Shown piece after piece: positions 41,935 through 50,969 of a stretch of 51,921 nucleotides of DNA. The notes under the pieces are model-generated. The model was not told the origin of the DNA. It saw nothing but the letters and a program-made list of their open reading frames with translations, and did no database searches. The stretch spans positions 1 to 51,921 of the forward strand of contig JAHEKJ010000014.1 in assembly GCA_024638385.1 (NCBI GenBank), read 5' to 3'. The translations under genes and the position numbers were made by a program. Each line of letters opens with the position of its first letter. Position 1 is the first letter of the stretch. The DNA is from Gammaproteobacteria bacterium. Its GTDB lineage: Bacteria > Pseudomonadota > Gammaproteobacteria > GCA-001735895.

Positions 41935-42855
41935 GTGGCAGGCAAACTGAAATTCGCGATCGCGGTGATGTCGGGCGTCTGCCTGCTCGGCCTGTCCGGT
42001 TGCGACTGGGTCGTGATGGATCCGTCCGGCGACGTCGCCCGGCAGCAGGCGCAGCTGATCTGGATCGCAACCCTGTTGATGCTGATCGTCATCGTCCCGG
42101 TTTTTATTCTGACGGCGCTGTTCGCGTGGAAATACCGGGCCTCCAATCGCGACGCCGATTACGATCCCGAATGGCACCATTCGACCACGCTCGAGATCGT
42201 CATCTGGACGATCCCGCTGATGATTATCATCGTGCTGAGCGGAATTACCTTCGTCGCCACCCATCGCCTCGACCCCTACGCCCCGCTGACGCGCATCGAC
42301 GAAAATCGGCCCGTACCGGCGGCCGCCGACACGCTGGTCATCGAGGCGGTATCGCTCGACTGGAAATGGCTGTTCCTGTATCCGCAGTACGGCGTGGCCG
42401 CGATCAACGAGCTCGCCGCGCCGGTGGACCGGCCGATCCGCTTCAAGATTACGTCGGGTTCGGTCATGAATTCGTTCTTCGTGCCGGCGCTGGCCGGCCA
42501 GATCTATGCCATGTCGGGCATGGAAACCAAGCTGCACGCGGTCATCAACGAACCCGGCGTCTACGACGGATTTTCCGCCAACTACAGCGGCCACGGCTTC
42601 TCGCACATGTACTTCAAGTTTCACGGGCTCGACGAGTCCGGCTTCGACGACTGGATCGGCAAGCTGCGCACCGGTGGCGGCGAACTCGACGGGTCCGCTT
42701 ATCTCGGGCTGGAAAATCCGACCGTGGAGCATCCCGTGACCTACTACGCGACGGTCGAGGAGGGCCTCTACCACGCGATCCTGAACCGTTGCGTCGCCGG
42801 CCGCGCGCCCTGTATCGACGAGCAAATGAAACACCGCGCGCTCGATCACGAGTAG
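41935..42855 (+). CDS. cyoA: Cytochrome bo-type quinol oxidase subunit II
   Basis: A 306-residue lipoprotein-type subunit: signal peptide with lipobox LSGC (cysteine 23), two transmembrane helices (about 37-60 and 83-105), then a periplasmic cupredoxin domain. That domain lacks the CuA ligands, having [15 protein letters not shown] instead of the Cys-x3-Cys site, as in quinol oxidases. [24 protein letters not shown] is typical of CyoA. GTG start with an AGAGGGGGG site eight bases upstream. First gene of cyoABCD-surf1. Confidence 0.93.
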   Translation: MAGKLKFAIAVMSGVCLLGLSGCDWVVMDPSGDVARQQAQLIWIATLLMLIVIVPVFILTALFAWKYRASNRDADYDPEWHHSTTLEIVIWTIPLMIIIVLSGITFVATHRLDPYAPLTRIDENRPVPAAADTLVIEAVSLDWKWLFLYPQYGVAAINELAAPVDRPIRFKITSGSVMNSFFVPALAGQIYAMSGMETKLHAVINEPGVYDGFSANYSGHGFSHMYFKFHGLDESGFDDWIGKLRTGGGELDGSAYLGLENPTVEHPVTYYATVEEGLYHAILNRCVAGRAPCIDEQMKHRALDHE

Positions 42856-42874
42856 CGCCGGGAGATTGCCGACC

Positions 42875-44902
42875 ATGGCCAAAGACTATGCCGAGATTTA
42901 TTCCGACGAACGCTGGTCGCCCGTCTTCGGCAAGCTGTCCTGGGATGTCATCCCGTATTACGAGCCGGTGCTCGTCACCACCTTCATCGGCATCGCCCTC
43001 GGCGGTGGCGCGCTGTTCGCCTGGGTCACCTACAAGGGTCTGTGGGGCTATTTATGGCGCGAGTGGTTCACCAGCATCGATCACAAGAAGATCGGCATCA
43101 TGTACATCATTCTCGGTCTCGTCATGCTCGTGCGGGGTTTCGCCGACGCGCTGCTGATGCGGGTGCAGCAGGCCTGGACGTCGAGCGGCGGCGGCGGTTA
43201 CCTCGATGCGCATCACTACGACCAGATCTTCACCGCGCACGGCATGATCATGATCTTCTTCGTCGCGATGCCGCTGGTCACCGGGATCATGAACTACGTC
43301 ATGCCGCTCCAGATCGGAGCGCGCGACGTGGCCTTTCCGTTCCTCAACAACTTCAGCCTGTGGATGACGATCGGCGGCGCCGTGCTGGTCAACCTATCGC
43401 TGTTCGTCGGCGAGTTCGGCCAGACCGGCTGGCTCGCCTATCCGCCGCTGTCGGGCATCGAATTCAGCCCGAGCGTCGGCGTCGACTATTACATCTGGGC
43501 GCTGCAGGTCGCCGGGATCGGCACGACGCTGTCGGGCATCAACCTGCTGGTCACGATCATCAAGATGCGCGCGCCGGGCATGGCCTACATGAAGATGCCG
43601 GTCTTCACCTGGACCGCGCTGGCGACCAACGTGCTGATCGTCGCCTCCTTCCCGGTGCTGACCGCGGTGCTGGCGCTGCTGAGCCTCGATCGTTTCGTCG
43701 GCACGCACTTCTTCACCAACGACGGCGGCGGCAACGCGATGATGTACATCAACCTGATCTGGATCTGGGGCCATCCCGAGGTCTACATCCTGATCCTGCC
43801 CGCCTTCGGCATCTTTTCCGAAGTCGTCGCGACCTATTGTCGCAAGCAGATCTTCGGTTATACGTCGATGGTCTACGCCACCGTAGTCATCACGATCCTG
43901 TCGTACATCGTCTGGCTGCATCACTTCTTCACGATGGGCTCGGGCGCCAGCGTCAACGCGTTCTTCGGCATCACGACGATGGTCATATCCATCCCGACCG
44001 GGGCCAAGATATTCAACTGGCTGTTCACGATGTACAAGGGACAAATCCGTTACGAACTGCCGATGTACTGGACCGTGGCCTTCATCATCACCTTCGTCAT
44101 CGGCGGCATGACCGGCGTGCTGCTGGCGGTGCCGCCGGCCGACTTCGTGCTGCACAACAGCCTGTTCCTGGTCGCCCATTTCCACAACGTCATCATCGGC
44201 GGCGTGCTGTTCGGCCTGTTCGCCGGCATTATCTACTGGTTCCCGAAAGCCTTCGGCTTCCGCCTCGAACCCTTCTGGGGCAAGGTCTCGTTCTGGAACT
44301 GGGTGATCGGTTTCTACCTCGCTTTCATGCCGCTCTACGTGCTCGGTCTGATGGGGGTTACGCGCCGGCTGAGCCAGTTCCCCGATACGTCGCTGGCCTG
44401 GTATTTCAATACTGCCCTCGTCGGCGCGCTGTTCATCACCGTCGGCATCGCCGCGTTCTTCATCCAGCTCTACGTGAGCTTCAAGCGGCGCGACGAATTG
44501 CGCGACGAAACCGGCGACCCGTGGGACGGCCGCACGCTCGAGTGGTCGACCTCGTCGCCGCCGCCGGCCTACAACTTCGCGTTCACGCCGCGAGTTCACC
44601 GGCTGGATGCCTGGTGGGACATGAAACGGCGAGACTACCGGCGCCCGACGGCAGGCTTCAAGCCGATTCACATGCCGAAAAATACCGGCGCCGGCGTCGT
44701 GCTCGCGGCCGGCTCGACCATCATGTCGTTCGGACTGATCTGGCAGATCTGGTGGCTCGCCGGACTGTTCTTCGTCGCGACCATCGCGGCCGCGATCGTG
44801 CATACCTTCAACTACCACCGTGATTACGACATCCCGGCCGACGAGGTCGCGGCCGTCGAAGACTCGCGCAGCCGGCAGCTGGCGCAGGGAGCGGGCGCAT
44901 GA
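42875..44902 (+). CDS. cyoB: Cytochrome bo-type quinol oxidase subunit I
   Basis: A 675-residue subunit with about fifteen helices, carrying the low-spin heme and the heme-CuB centre that reduces oxygen to water and pumps protons. The quinone-site residues of E. coli CyoB are conserved (Arg87 and Asp91 in LVRGFADA; the histidine of [11 protein letters not shown]). The CuB histidine and crosslinked tyrosine are in GHPEVY, two CuB histidines in WLHHFF, and two heme histidines in VAHFHN. ATG at 42875 follows GGGAG; a TTG nine bases earlier is less likely. Confidence 0.97.
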   Translation: MAKDYAEIYSDERWSPVFGKLSWDVIPYYEPVLVTTFIGIALGGGALFAWVTYKGLWGYLWREWFTSIDHKKIGIMYIILGLVMLVRGFADALLMRVQQAWTSSGGGGYLDAHHYDQIFTAHGMIMIFFVAMPLVTGIMNYVMPLQIGARDVAFPFLNNFSLWMTIGGAVLVNLSLFVGEFGQTGWLAYPPLSGIEFSPSVGVDYYIWALQVAGIGTTLSGINLLVTIIKMRAPGMAYMKMPVFTWTALATNVLIVASFPVLTAVLALLSLDRFVGTHFFTNDGGGNAMMYINLIWIWGHPEVYILILPAFGIFSEVVATYCRKQIFGYTSMVYATVVITILSYIVWLHHFFTMGSGASVNAFFGITTMVISIPTGAKIFNWLFTMYKGQIRYELPMYWTVAFIITFVIGGMTGVLLAVPPADFVLHNSLFLVAHFHNVIIGGVLFGLFAGIIYWFPKAFGFRLEPFWGKVSFWNWVIGFYLAFMPLYVLGLMGVTRRLSQFPDTSLAWYFNTALVGALFITVGIAAFFIQLYVSFKRRDELRDETGDPWDGRTLEWSTSSPPPAYNFAFTPRVHRLDAWWDMKRRDYRRPTAGFKPIHMPKNTGAGVVLAAGSTIMSFGLIWQIWWLAGLFFVATIAAAIVHTFNYHRDYDIPADEVAAVEDSRSRQLAQGAGA

Positions 44903-45528
44903 GCGCCGTCAATCCCGCCGCCGGGCACGGCGATATCGCGGCCGAATTCCACGTACGCGAGGAACCGCATCACGGTTCGCCGACGCTGCTCGGGTTCTGG
45001 ATCTACCTGATGAGCGACTGCCTGATCTTCGCGGTGCTGTTCGCGACGCGCGCGGTGGTCGGCGCGAATTACGCGGGTTCGCCGTTGCCCAAGGATTTGT
45101 TCGACATCGAACTGATCATGGTTTCGACCTTCGCGCTGCTGTTTTCGTCGATTACCTACGGTTTCGCGGTGCTGAAAATGCAGGATGACGACGTCGACGC
45201 CATGCTTAAGTGGCTGGCGATCACGGGCGTTCTCGGCGCGATCTTCATCGGCATCGAGCTGTACGAATTCAATCACCTGATACACGCCGGCGCGACGCCG
45301 CAATCGAGCGCTTCGTGGTCGTCGTTCTACGCGCTGGTCGGCACTCACGGCCTGCACGTGACCTTCGGCCTGCTGTGGCTGGTCGTGCTGATGGTGCAGG
45401 CGAAACAGTTCGGTCTGACCGTGGCCAACAAGCGCCGCCTGCTGTGCCTGAGCATGTTCTGGCATTTTCTCGACCTCGTCTGGCTCGGCGTCTATTCACT
45501 CGTTTACCTGACCGGTGTACTGTTATGA
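44899..45528 (+). CDS. cyoC: Cytochrome bo-type quinol oxidase subunit III
   Basis: A 209-residue protein with five transmembrane helices. Subunit III hallmarks are [28 protein letters not shown] and [14 protein letters not shown]. It stabilises subunit I. It overlaps cyoB and cyoD by ATGA on each side, so translation of the three is coupled. Confidence 0.95.
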   Translation: MSAVNPAAGHGDIAAEFHVREEPHHGSPTLLGFWIYLMSDCLIFAVLFATRAVVGANYAGSPLPKDLFDIELIMVSTFALLFSSITYGFAVLKMQDDDVDAMLKWLAITGVLGAIFIGIELYEFNHLIHAGATPQSSASWSSFYALVGTHGLHVTFGLLWLVVLMVQAKQFGLTVANKRRLLCLSMFWHFLDLVWLGVYSLVYLTGVLL

Positions 45529-45896
45529 GCGATCACGAGCACGACGCGAATTCGCATTCGGAGATGCCGCACGCGACCTATCGCGAGTACATGGTCGGCT
45601 TCTGGGTCTCGGTCGTCCTGACCGTGATCCCGTTCTGGCTGGTGCTCGCCGACGTGCTCGACAACAAGGGGCTCGCGATCTTTTACGTCTGCGCGCTGGG
45701 CCTCGTGCAAATGGTCGTGCACATGGTTTACTTTCTGCACATGAACACCCGTGCCGAGGAAGGCTGGCTGATCATGTCGCTGGCCTTCACCCTGTTGCTC
45801 GTCGTCATCGCGATCGCGGGCTCGATCTGGATCATGTTCCACCTCGACCACAACATGATGCCGGGAATGATGGACGCCGGACGCGCCTTGCCCTGA
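45525..45896 (+). CDS. cyoD: Cytochrome bo-type quinol oxidase subunit IV
   Basis: A 123-residue protein with three transmembrane helices, the usual size for CyoD. The block QMVVHMVYFLHMN is characteristic. It assists CuB-site assembly in subunit I. It overlaps cyoC by four bases and lies 48 bases before the SURF1-like gene. Confidence 0.95.
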   Translation: MSDHEHDANSHSEMPHATYREYMVGFWVSVVLTVIPFWLVLADVLDNKGLAIFYVCALGLVQMVVHMVYFLHMNTRAEEGWLIMSLAFTLLLVVIAIAGSIWIMFHLDHNMMPGMMDAGRALP

Positions 45897-45944
45897 CGGC
45901 GGGAGCGTCTTGCCCGTCGAGGCGCCGCAGGTCGGAGCCGATGC

Positions 45945-46685
45945 ATGAAATTCCGCGCCCGTAGTCACTGGATACGGGGCCTGCTGCTGTTACTGATCGC
46001 CGCGGTCGTCGTCGGCCTGGTGGCGCTCGGCAACTGGCAACTACGCCGCCTCGACTGGAAACTCGACCTGATCGAACGCATCGAAACCCGCGTCGGCGCG
46101 CAGCCTGTCGCGGCGCCGCCGCGCGCCGATTGGAACGAAATCGAACGCCGCCGGCACGAATATCTCAGGGTAACGACCCGCGGACGCTTCCTGCACGAGC
46201 ACGAAACCCTGGTGCAGGCCCTGACCGAGCGCGGCGGCGGTTACTGGGTGTTGACGCCGTTGCGAACGCCGGCCGGAGAGATCTTGCTGATCAACCGCGG
46301 CTTCGTGCCGAGCGAGGCGCTGGCGCAATGGCGCCGGGCCGAGCGGCCGGTCGGCGAGCAGCGGATCACCGGGCTGTTGCGCCTGAGCGAACCGGGCGGA
46401 ATTCCGCTGCGGCGCAACGACCCGGCGGCCGATCGCTGGTACTCGCGCGACGTCGACGCGATTGCCCGCGCGCGCGGCCTCGCCGGGGCCGCGCCGTATT
46501 TCGTCGACGCCGACGCCGCGCCGAATCCGGGCGGCTTGCCGGTCGGCGGCCTGACCCGGCTCTCGTTTCGCAACGCGCACCTCGTCTACGCGCTGACCTG
46601 GTACGGTCTCGCGCTGTTGCTCACGGCGATGACCGCGTACGCGGTTTATCGCGAGCGGGTCGACGATGCGGACGTGTCCGGCTGA
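45945..46685 (+). CDS. SURF1-family oxidase assembly protein
   Basis: A 246-residue inner-membrane protein with helices at both ends (about 11-30 and 213-232) and a periplasmic middle, the standard SURF1 layout. LGNWQLRRLDWK and INRGFVPSEAL are family blocks. SURF1 helps insert heme into subunit I. It takes the place at the end of the operon where cyoE (heme O synthase) is found in E. coli; a quinol-oxidase-specific SURF1 in the same position is known from Paracoccus. GGAG seven bases upstream of the start. Confidence 0.9.
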   Translation: MKFRARSHWIRGLLLLLIAAVVVGLVALGNWQLRRLDWKLDLIERIETRVGAQPVAAPPRADWNEIERRRHEYLRVTTRGRFLHEHETLVQALTERGGGYWVLTPLRTPAGEILLINRGFVPSEALAQWRRAERPVGEQRITGLLRLSEPGGIPLRRNDPAADRWYSRDVDAIARARGLAGAAPYFVDADAAPNPGGLPVGGLTRLSFRNAHLVYALTWYGLALLLTAMTAYAVYRERVDDADVSG

Positions 46686-46896
46686 TGCGGCGGCCGCGAT
46701 GGCGAATCTGCGCCGCATCGCGCGCTCGCCGCGATCCTTGCGCAACCCGCCGGGTCGTACCGATTCGGTGCATTCGAATCCGTCGATGCGAAAAAATCAC
46801 CATTTCGCGGAAACGCGTCGAAAGTCGGCTATGCTCTGCAGGACTCGCAACTGACGATCGCGTCGGCGGTCGGCGCGCGCAAGGCTGCTTTTTCAT

Positions 46897-47958
46897 ATGA
46901 AATGGTTTCAGGCGTTATCCGGCAAACTCGGCAAGCTTGGTGCGGCCCTGCGCCTGGACCGGCTCGGGGGGGTCGCCGGACGCTTGCGCGACGCGTTCGA
47001 TGCCTGGCGCGCGCGTGGTCGGGAGCTGCCGCCGAACGACGTCAGCCATACGTTTCACGCGAAGTCGTATCCCGGTTCTCGAACCCGGCAATATGTCGTG
47101 CACACACCGCAAGGCAAGACCGGATCGCGCCCCCGGCCGCTGGTCGTCGTGCTGCACGGCTGTCAGCAGGACCACCGCGACATCGAGCAGATCACCGGCT
47201 TCAACGAGTTGTCCGACCGCCACGGTTTCCTCGTCGCCTACCCGTTCGTCACGAGCTATCGCGGCCTGCGCAACCGCAATTGCTGGGGCTGGTGGTTCGA
47301 CCGCGAGATTCACGCCGGCGCCGGCGAGGTCGAGGACCTGTGGCAAATCGTAGAGGACATCAAGCGGCAGTATTCGGTCGACGAGCGCCGCATCCATGTC
47401 GCCGGGCTGTCGTCCGGAGGCGGCATGACGGTTGCGATGCTGGTTGCGCACGCCGGCAAGATAGCGTCGGGGGCCGCGGTGGCAGGTTTGCCATACGCGG
47501 AAAAGGCCAACGCCGTGCGCCATGATTTCAACCGGACGCCGCGCAACCGACCCGTGATCTCGATTTCGAACGCGATGCGCGCCGAGATGGGCCCGGATGC
47601 GCGCGCCGTGCCGATCCAGATCGTCCATTCGTACGATGACGACAAGGTCGACATTCAGTCGGCGCGCGTGCTGCGCGACAGCTGGGGTCACTGTTTCGGC
47701 GTCGATACGCGCAGCGCCGACAAGGTGCTCAACGGCGAAACCGGCGGTACCGCCTGGGAGCATGCGCGATACCACGGCAGCGACGGTAAGACGGTGATCG
47801 AGACCCTTTTTCTCGACGGGCCCGGACACGGCTGGTATGGCGGCAATCCGGGCCGCTACAGCTTCACCGACGCCCCCGACGTATCGCAATTCATCTGGAA
47901 GTTCTTCGCCGCGCATCCGCTCGAGCGGCGCCGCAAGCCCCGCGTCGAGGCTGCCTGA
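46897..47958 (+). CDS. PHB depolymerase-family esterase
   Basis: The 353-residue alpha/beta hydrolase has LHGCQQ (oxyanion region), lipase box GLSSGG with the nucleophilic serine, an acidic residue in HSYDDDKV, and the histidine in GPGHGW. These are the marks of the extracellular poly(3-hydroxybutyrate) depolymerase / LpqC-type esterase family. There is no clear signal peptide: the first 45 residues are basic and amphipathic, as in several PHB depolymerase-family esterases. The substrate could be a polyester or a feruloyl-type ester. A TATGCT near 46830 may be its -10. Confidence 0.85.
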   Translation: MKWFQALSGKLGKLGAALRLDRLGGVAGRLRDAFDAWRARGRELPPNDVSHTFHAKSYPGSRTRQYVVHTPQGKTGSRPRPLVVVLHGCQQDHRDIEQITGFNELSDRHGFLVAYPFVTSYRGLRNRNCWGWWFDREIHAGAGEVEDLWQIVEDIKRQYSVDERRIHVAGLSSGGGMTVAMLVAHAGKIASGAAVAGLPYAEKANAVRHDFNRTPRNRPVISISNAMRAEMGPDARAVPIQIVHSYDDDKVDIQSARVLRDSWGHCFGVDTRSADKVLNGETGGTAWEHARYHGSDGKTVIETLFLDGPGHGWYGGNPGRYSFTDAPDVSQFIWKFFAAHPLERRRKPRVEAA

Positions 47959-47977
47959 ACGGCGGCTTGCCGGACCG

Positions 47978-47997
47978 GCGGTGACGGCCGTCACCGC
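47978..47997. repeat. 20-bp perfect palindrome
   Basis: GCGGTGACGGCCGTCACCGC, 20 bases after the esterase stop. It folds as an 8-bp stem with a GGCC loop but has no T-tract, so it may be a Rho-type stabilising hairpin or a protein site. Confidence 0.5.
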
Positions 47998-48108
47998 AAG
48001 ACAACCCAAGTTGCTTCAGTCTGCGTTCAGCCAGGCGGCGTAAGCTGTTTCGCGTCGCACGGCGACGGGGGGCCGCAGGCGGACGGTATCCGCGACGGAG
48101 CTCAACCC

Positions 48109-48348
48109 ATGAACGGGATCAATGCAATCGGGGTCGTGCCGCTCGAACGGCTGCTGATTTACCTGCGGCTCGCGATCGAGGAGGCGCGCCTGACGCGCAA
48201 GGTCGTCGAGTCGCGCCTCGTCCTGAACGGTCGCGAAGCCGACGATGTCACGCGCGCGCAAATCGCCGAACTCGACCGCGAGATCGCCTACCTCGAGTCG
48301 CAGGTCGTCGAAATGAGTAATCGACTCGAGCGCCGTGCCGCGGCCTGA
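48109..48348 (+). CDS. Small coiled-coil hypothetical protein
   Basis: A 79-residue protein, highly helical and charged with a heptad-like pattern (ARLTRKVVESRLVL, then IAELDREIAYLESQVVEMSNRLERR). No signal peptide or membrane segment. A GGAG lies nine bases upstream. I do not recognise a family. It may be a small structural or regulatory protein, and its coding status rests on start site, codon pattern and the lack of overlap. Confidence 0.5.
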   Translation: MNGINAIGVVPLERLLIYLRLAIEEARLTRKVVESRLVLNGREADDVTRAQIAELDREIAYLESQVVEMSNRLERRAAA

Positions 48349-48360
48349 TCGCGGCCAAGG

Positions 48361-48732
48361 CTAGCGCTCGGCGTCGGCGCGGGTCGCGTGTTCGGTGCCG
48401 GGCTCGTGCTCGGGCGGCGAGTAGGTCGTGTAGAGCTTGAGCATGCCTTCGCCGGTGTTGCGAAAGTTGTGGTAATGGCCCGATGGCACGATGCTGACGT
48501 CGCCCGCGGCGACGTCCATCTCGGTGTCGCCGATTTTCGCGCGTCCTTCGCCGGCCACAAAATACAGCAACTGGTCGTGGCCCTCGTGGACCTCGCCGCC
48601 GATTTCCTCGCCCTCCGGAATCGCCATCAGCACGAGCTGGGACTCGTCGCCGGTCCAGAGCACCTTGCGGAACTCGTCGTTGTCGCGCGCGAGCTGCGCG
48701 ATCGGCAGGGTTAGTCGATTGGATTCGCTCAT
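48361..48732 (-). CDS. Cupin-domain protein
   Basis: The 123-residue single-domain cupin has two motifs: VHEGHDQLLYFVAGEG, with the metal-type histidines and the late Glu/Gly, and PSGHYHNFRNTG. The spacing is that of small metal-binding cupins. The ligand and reaction are unknown. It is transcribed leftward and may be the end of the group that starts with the enolase-superfamily gene. Confidence 0.85.
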   Translation of the reverse strand: MSESNRLTLPIAQLARDNDEFRKVLWTGDESQLVLMAIPEGEEIGGEVHEGHDQLLYFVAGEGRAKIGDTEMDVAAGDVSIVPSGHYHNFRNTGEGMLKLYTTYSPPEHEPGTEHATRADAER

Positions 48733-48788
48733 CGTTTTCTCGTTTTCGATTGATTACCCGAAGCTTACGCGACAACCTCCGAAACGGT

Positions 48789-49424
48789 TCAGTCGGGCTC
48801 GCCGCGGCTCGTGGCGGCATGATCGGATGCCAGCGAGCGCATAGCGAGCCAGGCGACGAGCGCGGTCAGTAAATGCCAGGTGAAATGCGTGCCGACCGGG
48901 AGCGCCGCGCACAGCCGCGCATCGGCGGTACGCAATGCGAGCGCGATCGCGAACAGCGCGGCCGCGCCGAGTAGCAGGTTGGGTTCGCGCGTCGATCGCG
49001 CGCGTCGATGCCAGCCGAGCGCTAGCAGCGTCGCGAGAGTCGGCAGGTAGAGCAACAGCCCGTCGGTGCTCGTCGAATGCGCCGCCGCCGGCAGCAGGAC
49101 TAGCCCGAATGCGAGCAGCACCAGGGCGGCCCGGCGCGGCATGAACCCGAGGGTCTCGCGGCTGTAGATCCACAACCAGGCGACCTGGAACGCGAGCAGC
49201 GCGACGATATCGAGCCAGCGCGCCCAGGGCGCTGCGAGACTGTGCCAGGCGAAACTGGCGATCGCGACCGCACCGATCAACGCGGCCAGCAGCCGGGCGC
49301 CGCGATTGGCCGCCGGGCAACGCCAGGCAATCACGGCGACCGCGACGAAGGCGAGGTTGGATAGTGCGTTTAGCGGCTCGGCCAGCAGGCCCGGGCCGAG
49401 CCGTTCGCAGTAATGATCGATCAC
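48789..49424 (-). CDS. Ceramidase-like (CREST superfamily) membrane protein
   Basis: The 211-residue protein has about seven transmembrane helices. It begins DHYCERLGPGLLAEPLNALSNLAF, the usual opening of bacterial proteins in the alkaline ceramidase-like family, followed by conserved Ser and His in SFAWHS and by HFTWHLL near the end. CREST enzymes are zinc-dependent membrane hydrolases; the bacterial substrates are not known. The start is GTG. It lies in a leftward series with 56-62-base gaps. Confidence 0.8.
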   Translation of the reverse strand: MIDHYCERLGPGLLAEPLNALSNLAFVAVAVIAWRCPAANRGARLLAALIGAVAIASFAWHSLAAPWARWLDIVALLAFQVAWLWIYSRETLGFMPRRAALVLLAFGLVLLPAAAHSTSTDGLLLYLPTLATLLALGWHRRARSTREPNLLLGAAALFAIALALRTADARLCAALPVGTHFTWHLLTALVAWLAMRSLASDHAATSRGEPD

Positions 49425-49486
49425 GGCGCGCCGCGCTGCTCACGCGGCCCGCCGAAGCCGGCGAGCGGCTCGCGCGGCAAGCGCGA

Positions 49487-50605
49487 TCAGCCGGCGTCGA
49501 CCAGCCGCACGCAGTAAACCGGCGGCAGGTGATGCGACAGAAGGTGCCAGCTCTCGGCCTGGTCTCCGCTGAGCCACACCGAGCCGGTCGTGCTGCCCAT
49601 CGCCAGCAACTCGGCGTCGGCCGACACGTCGAGCGCATGGCGGAACACGATGTCGTATGCGTGTTGTCCGGGCAGGCCGCGGTCGAAAACTTCCCAGCTC
49701 TGGCCGCGATCGCGGGTGCGGGCGACGACGACCTTGCCGTCGGGCGCGATTCGTTGCTCGTCGCTCGCCGCCGGCACCCGCCAGGCGGTATCCGGGTCGT
49801 CGGGGTGCACCGCGACGGCGAAGCCGAAAGCCGTCGGCTCGACGCCGTCGAGTTCGCGCCAGCTCGCCGAGCGGTCCTCCGACAGGAATACGCCGTTGTG
49901 ATGCTGGCACCAGAGCACGTCGGGGTCGGCCGCGCATTGCACGACGCGGTGCGGGTCCTGGGTGTTCGGGTCGCCGGCCTGTCCGGGCGGCATGTAGGCC
50001 GCGCGCATGCCGTCGGCGCGACAGGCCCAGGTTTGGCCCTGGTCCTCGCTGACCCAGACGCCGCCGCAGGAAATCGCGATCGTGATCCGGTCCGGCTCGG
50101 CGGGATGAATCGCGATCGAGTGGATGCCGGGCAGGTCGGCGCCGCCGCCGAACCATTGCTTGCGTTTAGGGTCGTGCCACAGCGGTTCGATCAACTCCCA
50201 GCTGGTGCCGTGATCGCGCGAGCGGAACAGCCCGCCCGGGATGGTGCCGGCCCAGAGTTCGCCGTCACGCTCGGCCGGCCCGGCCTCGAGCGACCAGATC
50301 AGCTGCGTGTCCCACGGGATCTCGGTATGCCGCATCGGCTCGATGTCGGAGACGCCCTCGGGCTTCTCGGGATAGGTCGGCGCGGCGATTTCCTGCCAGT
50401 CGCCGTCGCCGCGCGCGCGACGGTGCAGCTTGACGCCGAAGTGGCCGTGGTCGAGCGCGGCAAACGCGTTGCCGCTGCGCGGGTCGACCAGCAGCATCGA
50501 CACCGGTACGCCGAGGAACGCGGTTTCGTCGATTGCCCAGCCGCTGCCGTTGTCGCGTGCGACAAACAAACCCTTGCGGGTGCCGATCCAGATTGCGGTG
50601 CTCAT
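49487..50605 (-). CDS. BNR/Asp-box beta-propeller protein
   Basis: A 372-residue cytoplasmic protein with five visible Asp-box repeats, spaced over the whole length: SRDHGTSWELI, SEDQGQTWACR, SEDRSASWREL, TRDRGQSWEVF and SGDQAESWHLL. Such repeats fold as a beta-propeller, as in sialidases and photosystem-assembly propellers. The arginine triad of true sialidases is not evident, so enzymatic activity is open. It begins three bases after the stop of a MoaD/ThiS-like gene, and the two are surely cotranscribed. Confidence 0.85.
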   Translation of the reverse strand: MSTAIWIGTRKGLFVARDNGSGWAIDETAFLGVPVSMLLVDPRSGNAFAALDHGHFGVKLHRRARGDGDWQEIAAPTYPEKPEGVSDIEPMRHTEIPWDTQLIWSLEAGPAERDGELWAGTIPGGLFRSRDHGTSWELIEPLWHDPKRKQWFGGGADLPGIHSIAIHPAEPDRITIAISCGGVWVSEDQGQTWACRADGMRAAYMPPGQAGDPNTQDPHRVVQCAADPDVLWCQHHNGVFLSEDRSASWRELDGVEPTAFGFAVAVHPDDPDTAWRVPAASDEQRIAPDGKVVVARTRDRGQSWEVFDRGLPGQHAYDIVFRHALDVSADAELLAMGSTTGSVWLSGDQAESWHLLSHHLPPVYCVRLVDAG

Positions 50606-50608
50606 GAT

Positions 50609-50878
50609 TTATCCCCCTGACAGGGCCTGGAACACGAAAATTTCTGTGTTCGGTTCGATGGAATCGCTCAGCCGCTCGCGGTCGGCGATCGACAGGCCGT
50701 CCTTGAGCACGAGCATGTGGTGGCGCACGGCGCCCTGGTTGTCGAGCACGTAACCGCGCACGCCCGGATGGCGCTCGAAGTAGCGCTCGAGAGCTTCGCC
50801 GACAGTGGCCGCGTCGACCTCGCAATCCGGCGCGCGGACGTGGCGCTGAATCGTGTGGGTGAAGCGAATCGTCGTCAT
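50609..50878 (-). CDS. MoaD/ThiS-like ubiquitin-fold protein
   Basis: An 89-residue beta-grasp protein ending in ALSGG. The C-terminal Gly-Gly is the site that is adenylated and thiocarboxylated in MoaD and ThiS sulfur carriers. The late block LSIADRERLSDSIEPNTEIFVFQALSGG has the usual pattern. No moaE, thiG or adenylating ThiF/MoeB gene is in the window. It is coupled to the BNR propeller gene. ATG at 50878 is chosen; the frame opens slightly earlier. Confidence 0.85.
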   Translation of the reverse strand: MTTIRFTHTIQRHVRAPDCEVDAATVGEALERYFERHPGVRGYVLDNQGAVRHHMLVLKDGLSIADRERLSDSIEPNTEIFVFQALSGG

Positions 50879-50969
50879 GTTCGTATCCGGGGCCGCGTCG
50901 ACCGCGACGCCCAATTATTCTCCTTTTGACACGCTGCTGGCAAGCCGGTCGTGGCGCTCGCTGCCGGCC

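Noticed and set aside
43394..44818. 474-codon open frame antisense to cyoB
   Set aside because: His/Asp/Gln-rich mirror of a conserved membrane gene; no domain recognised.
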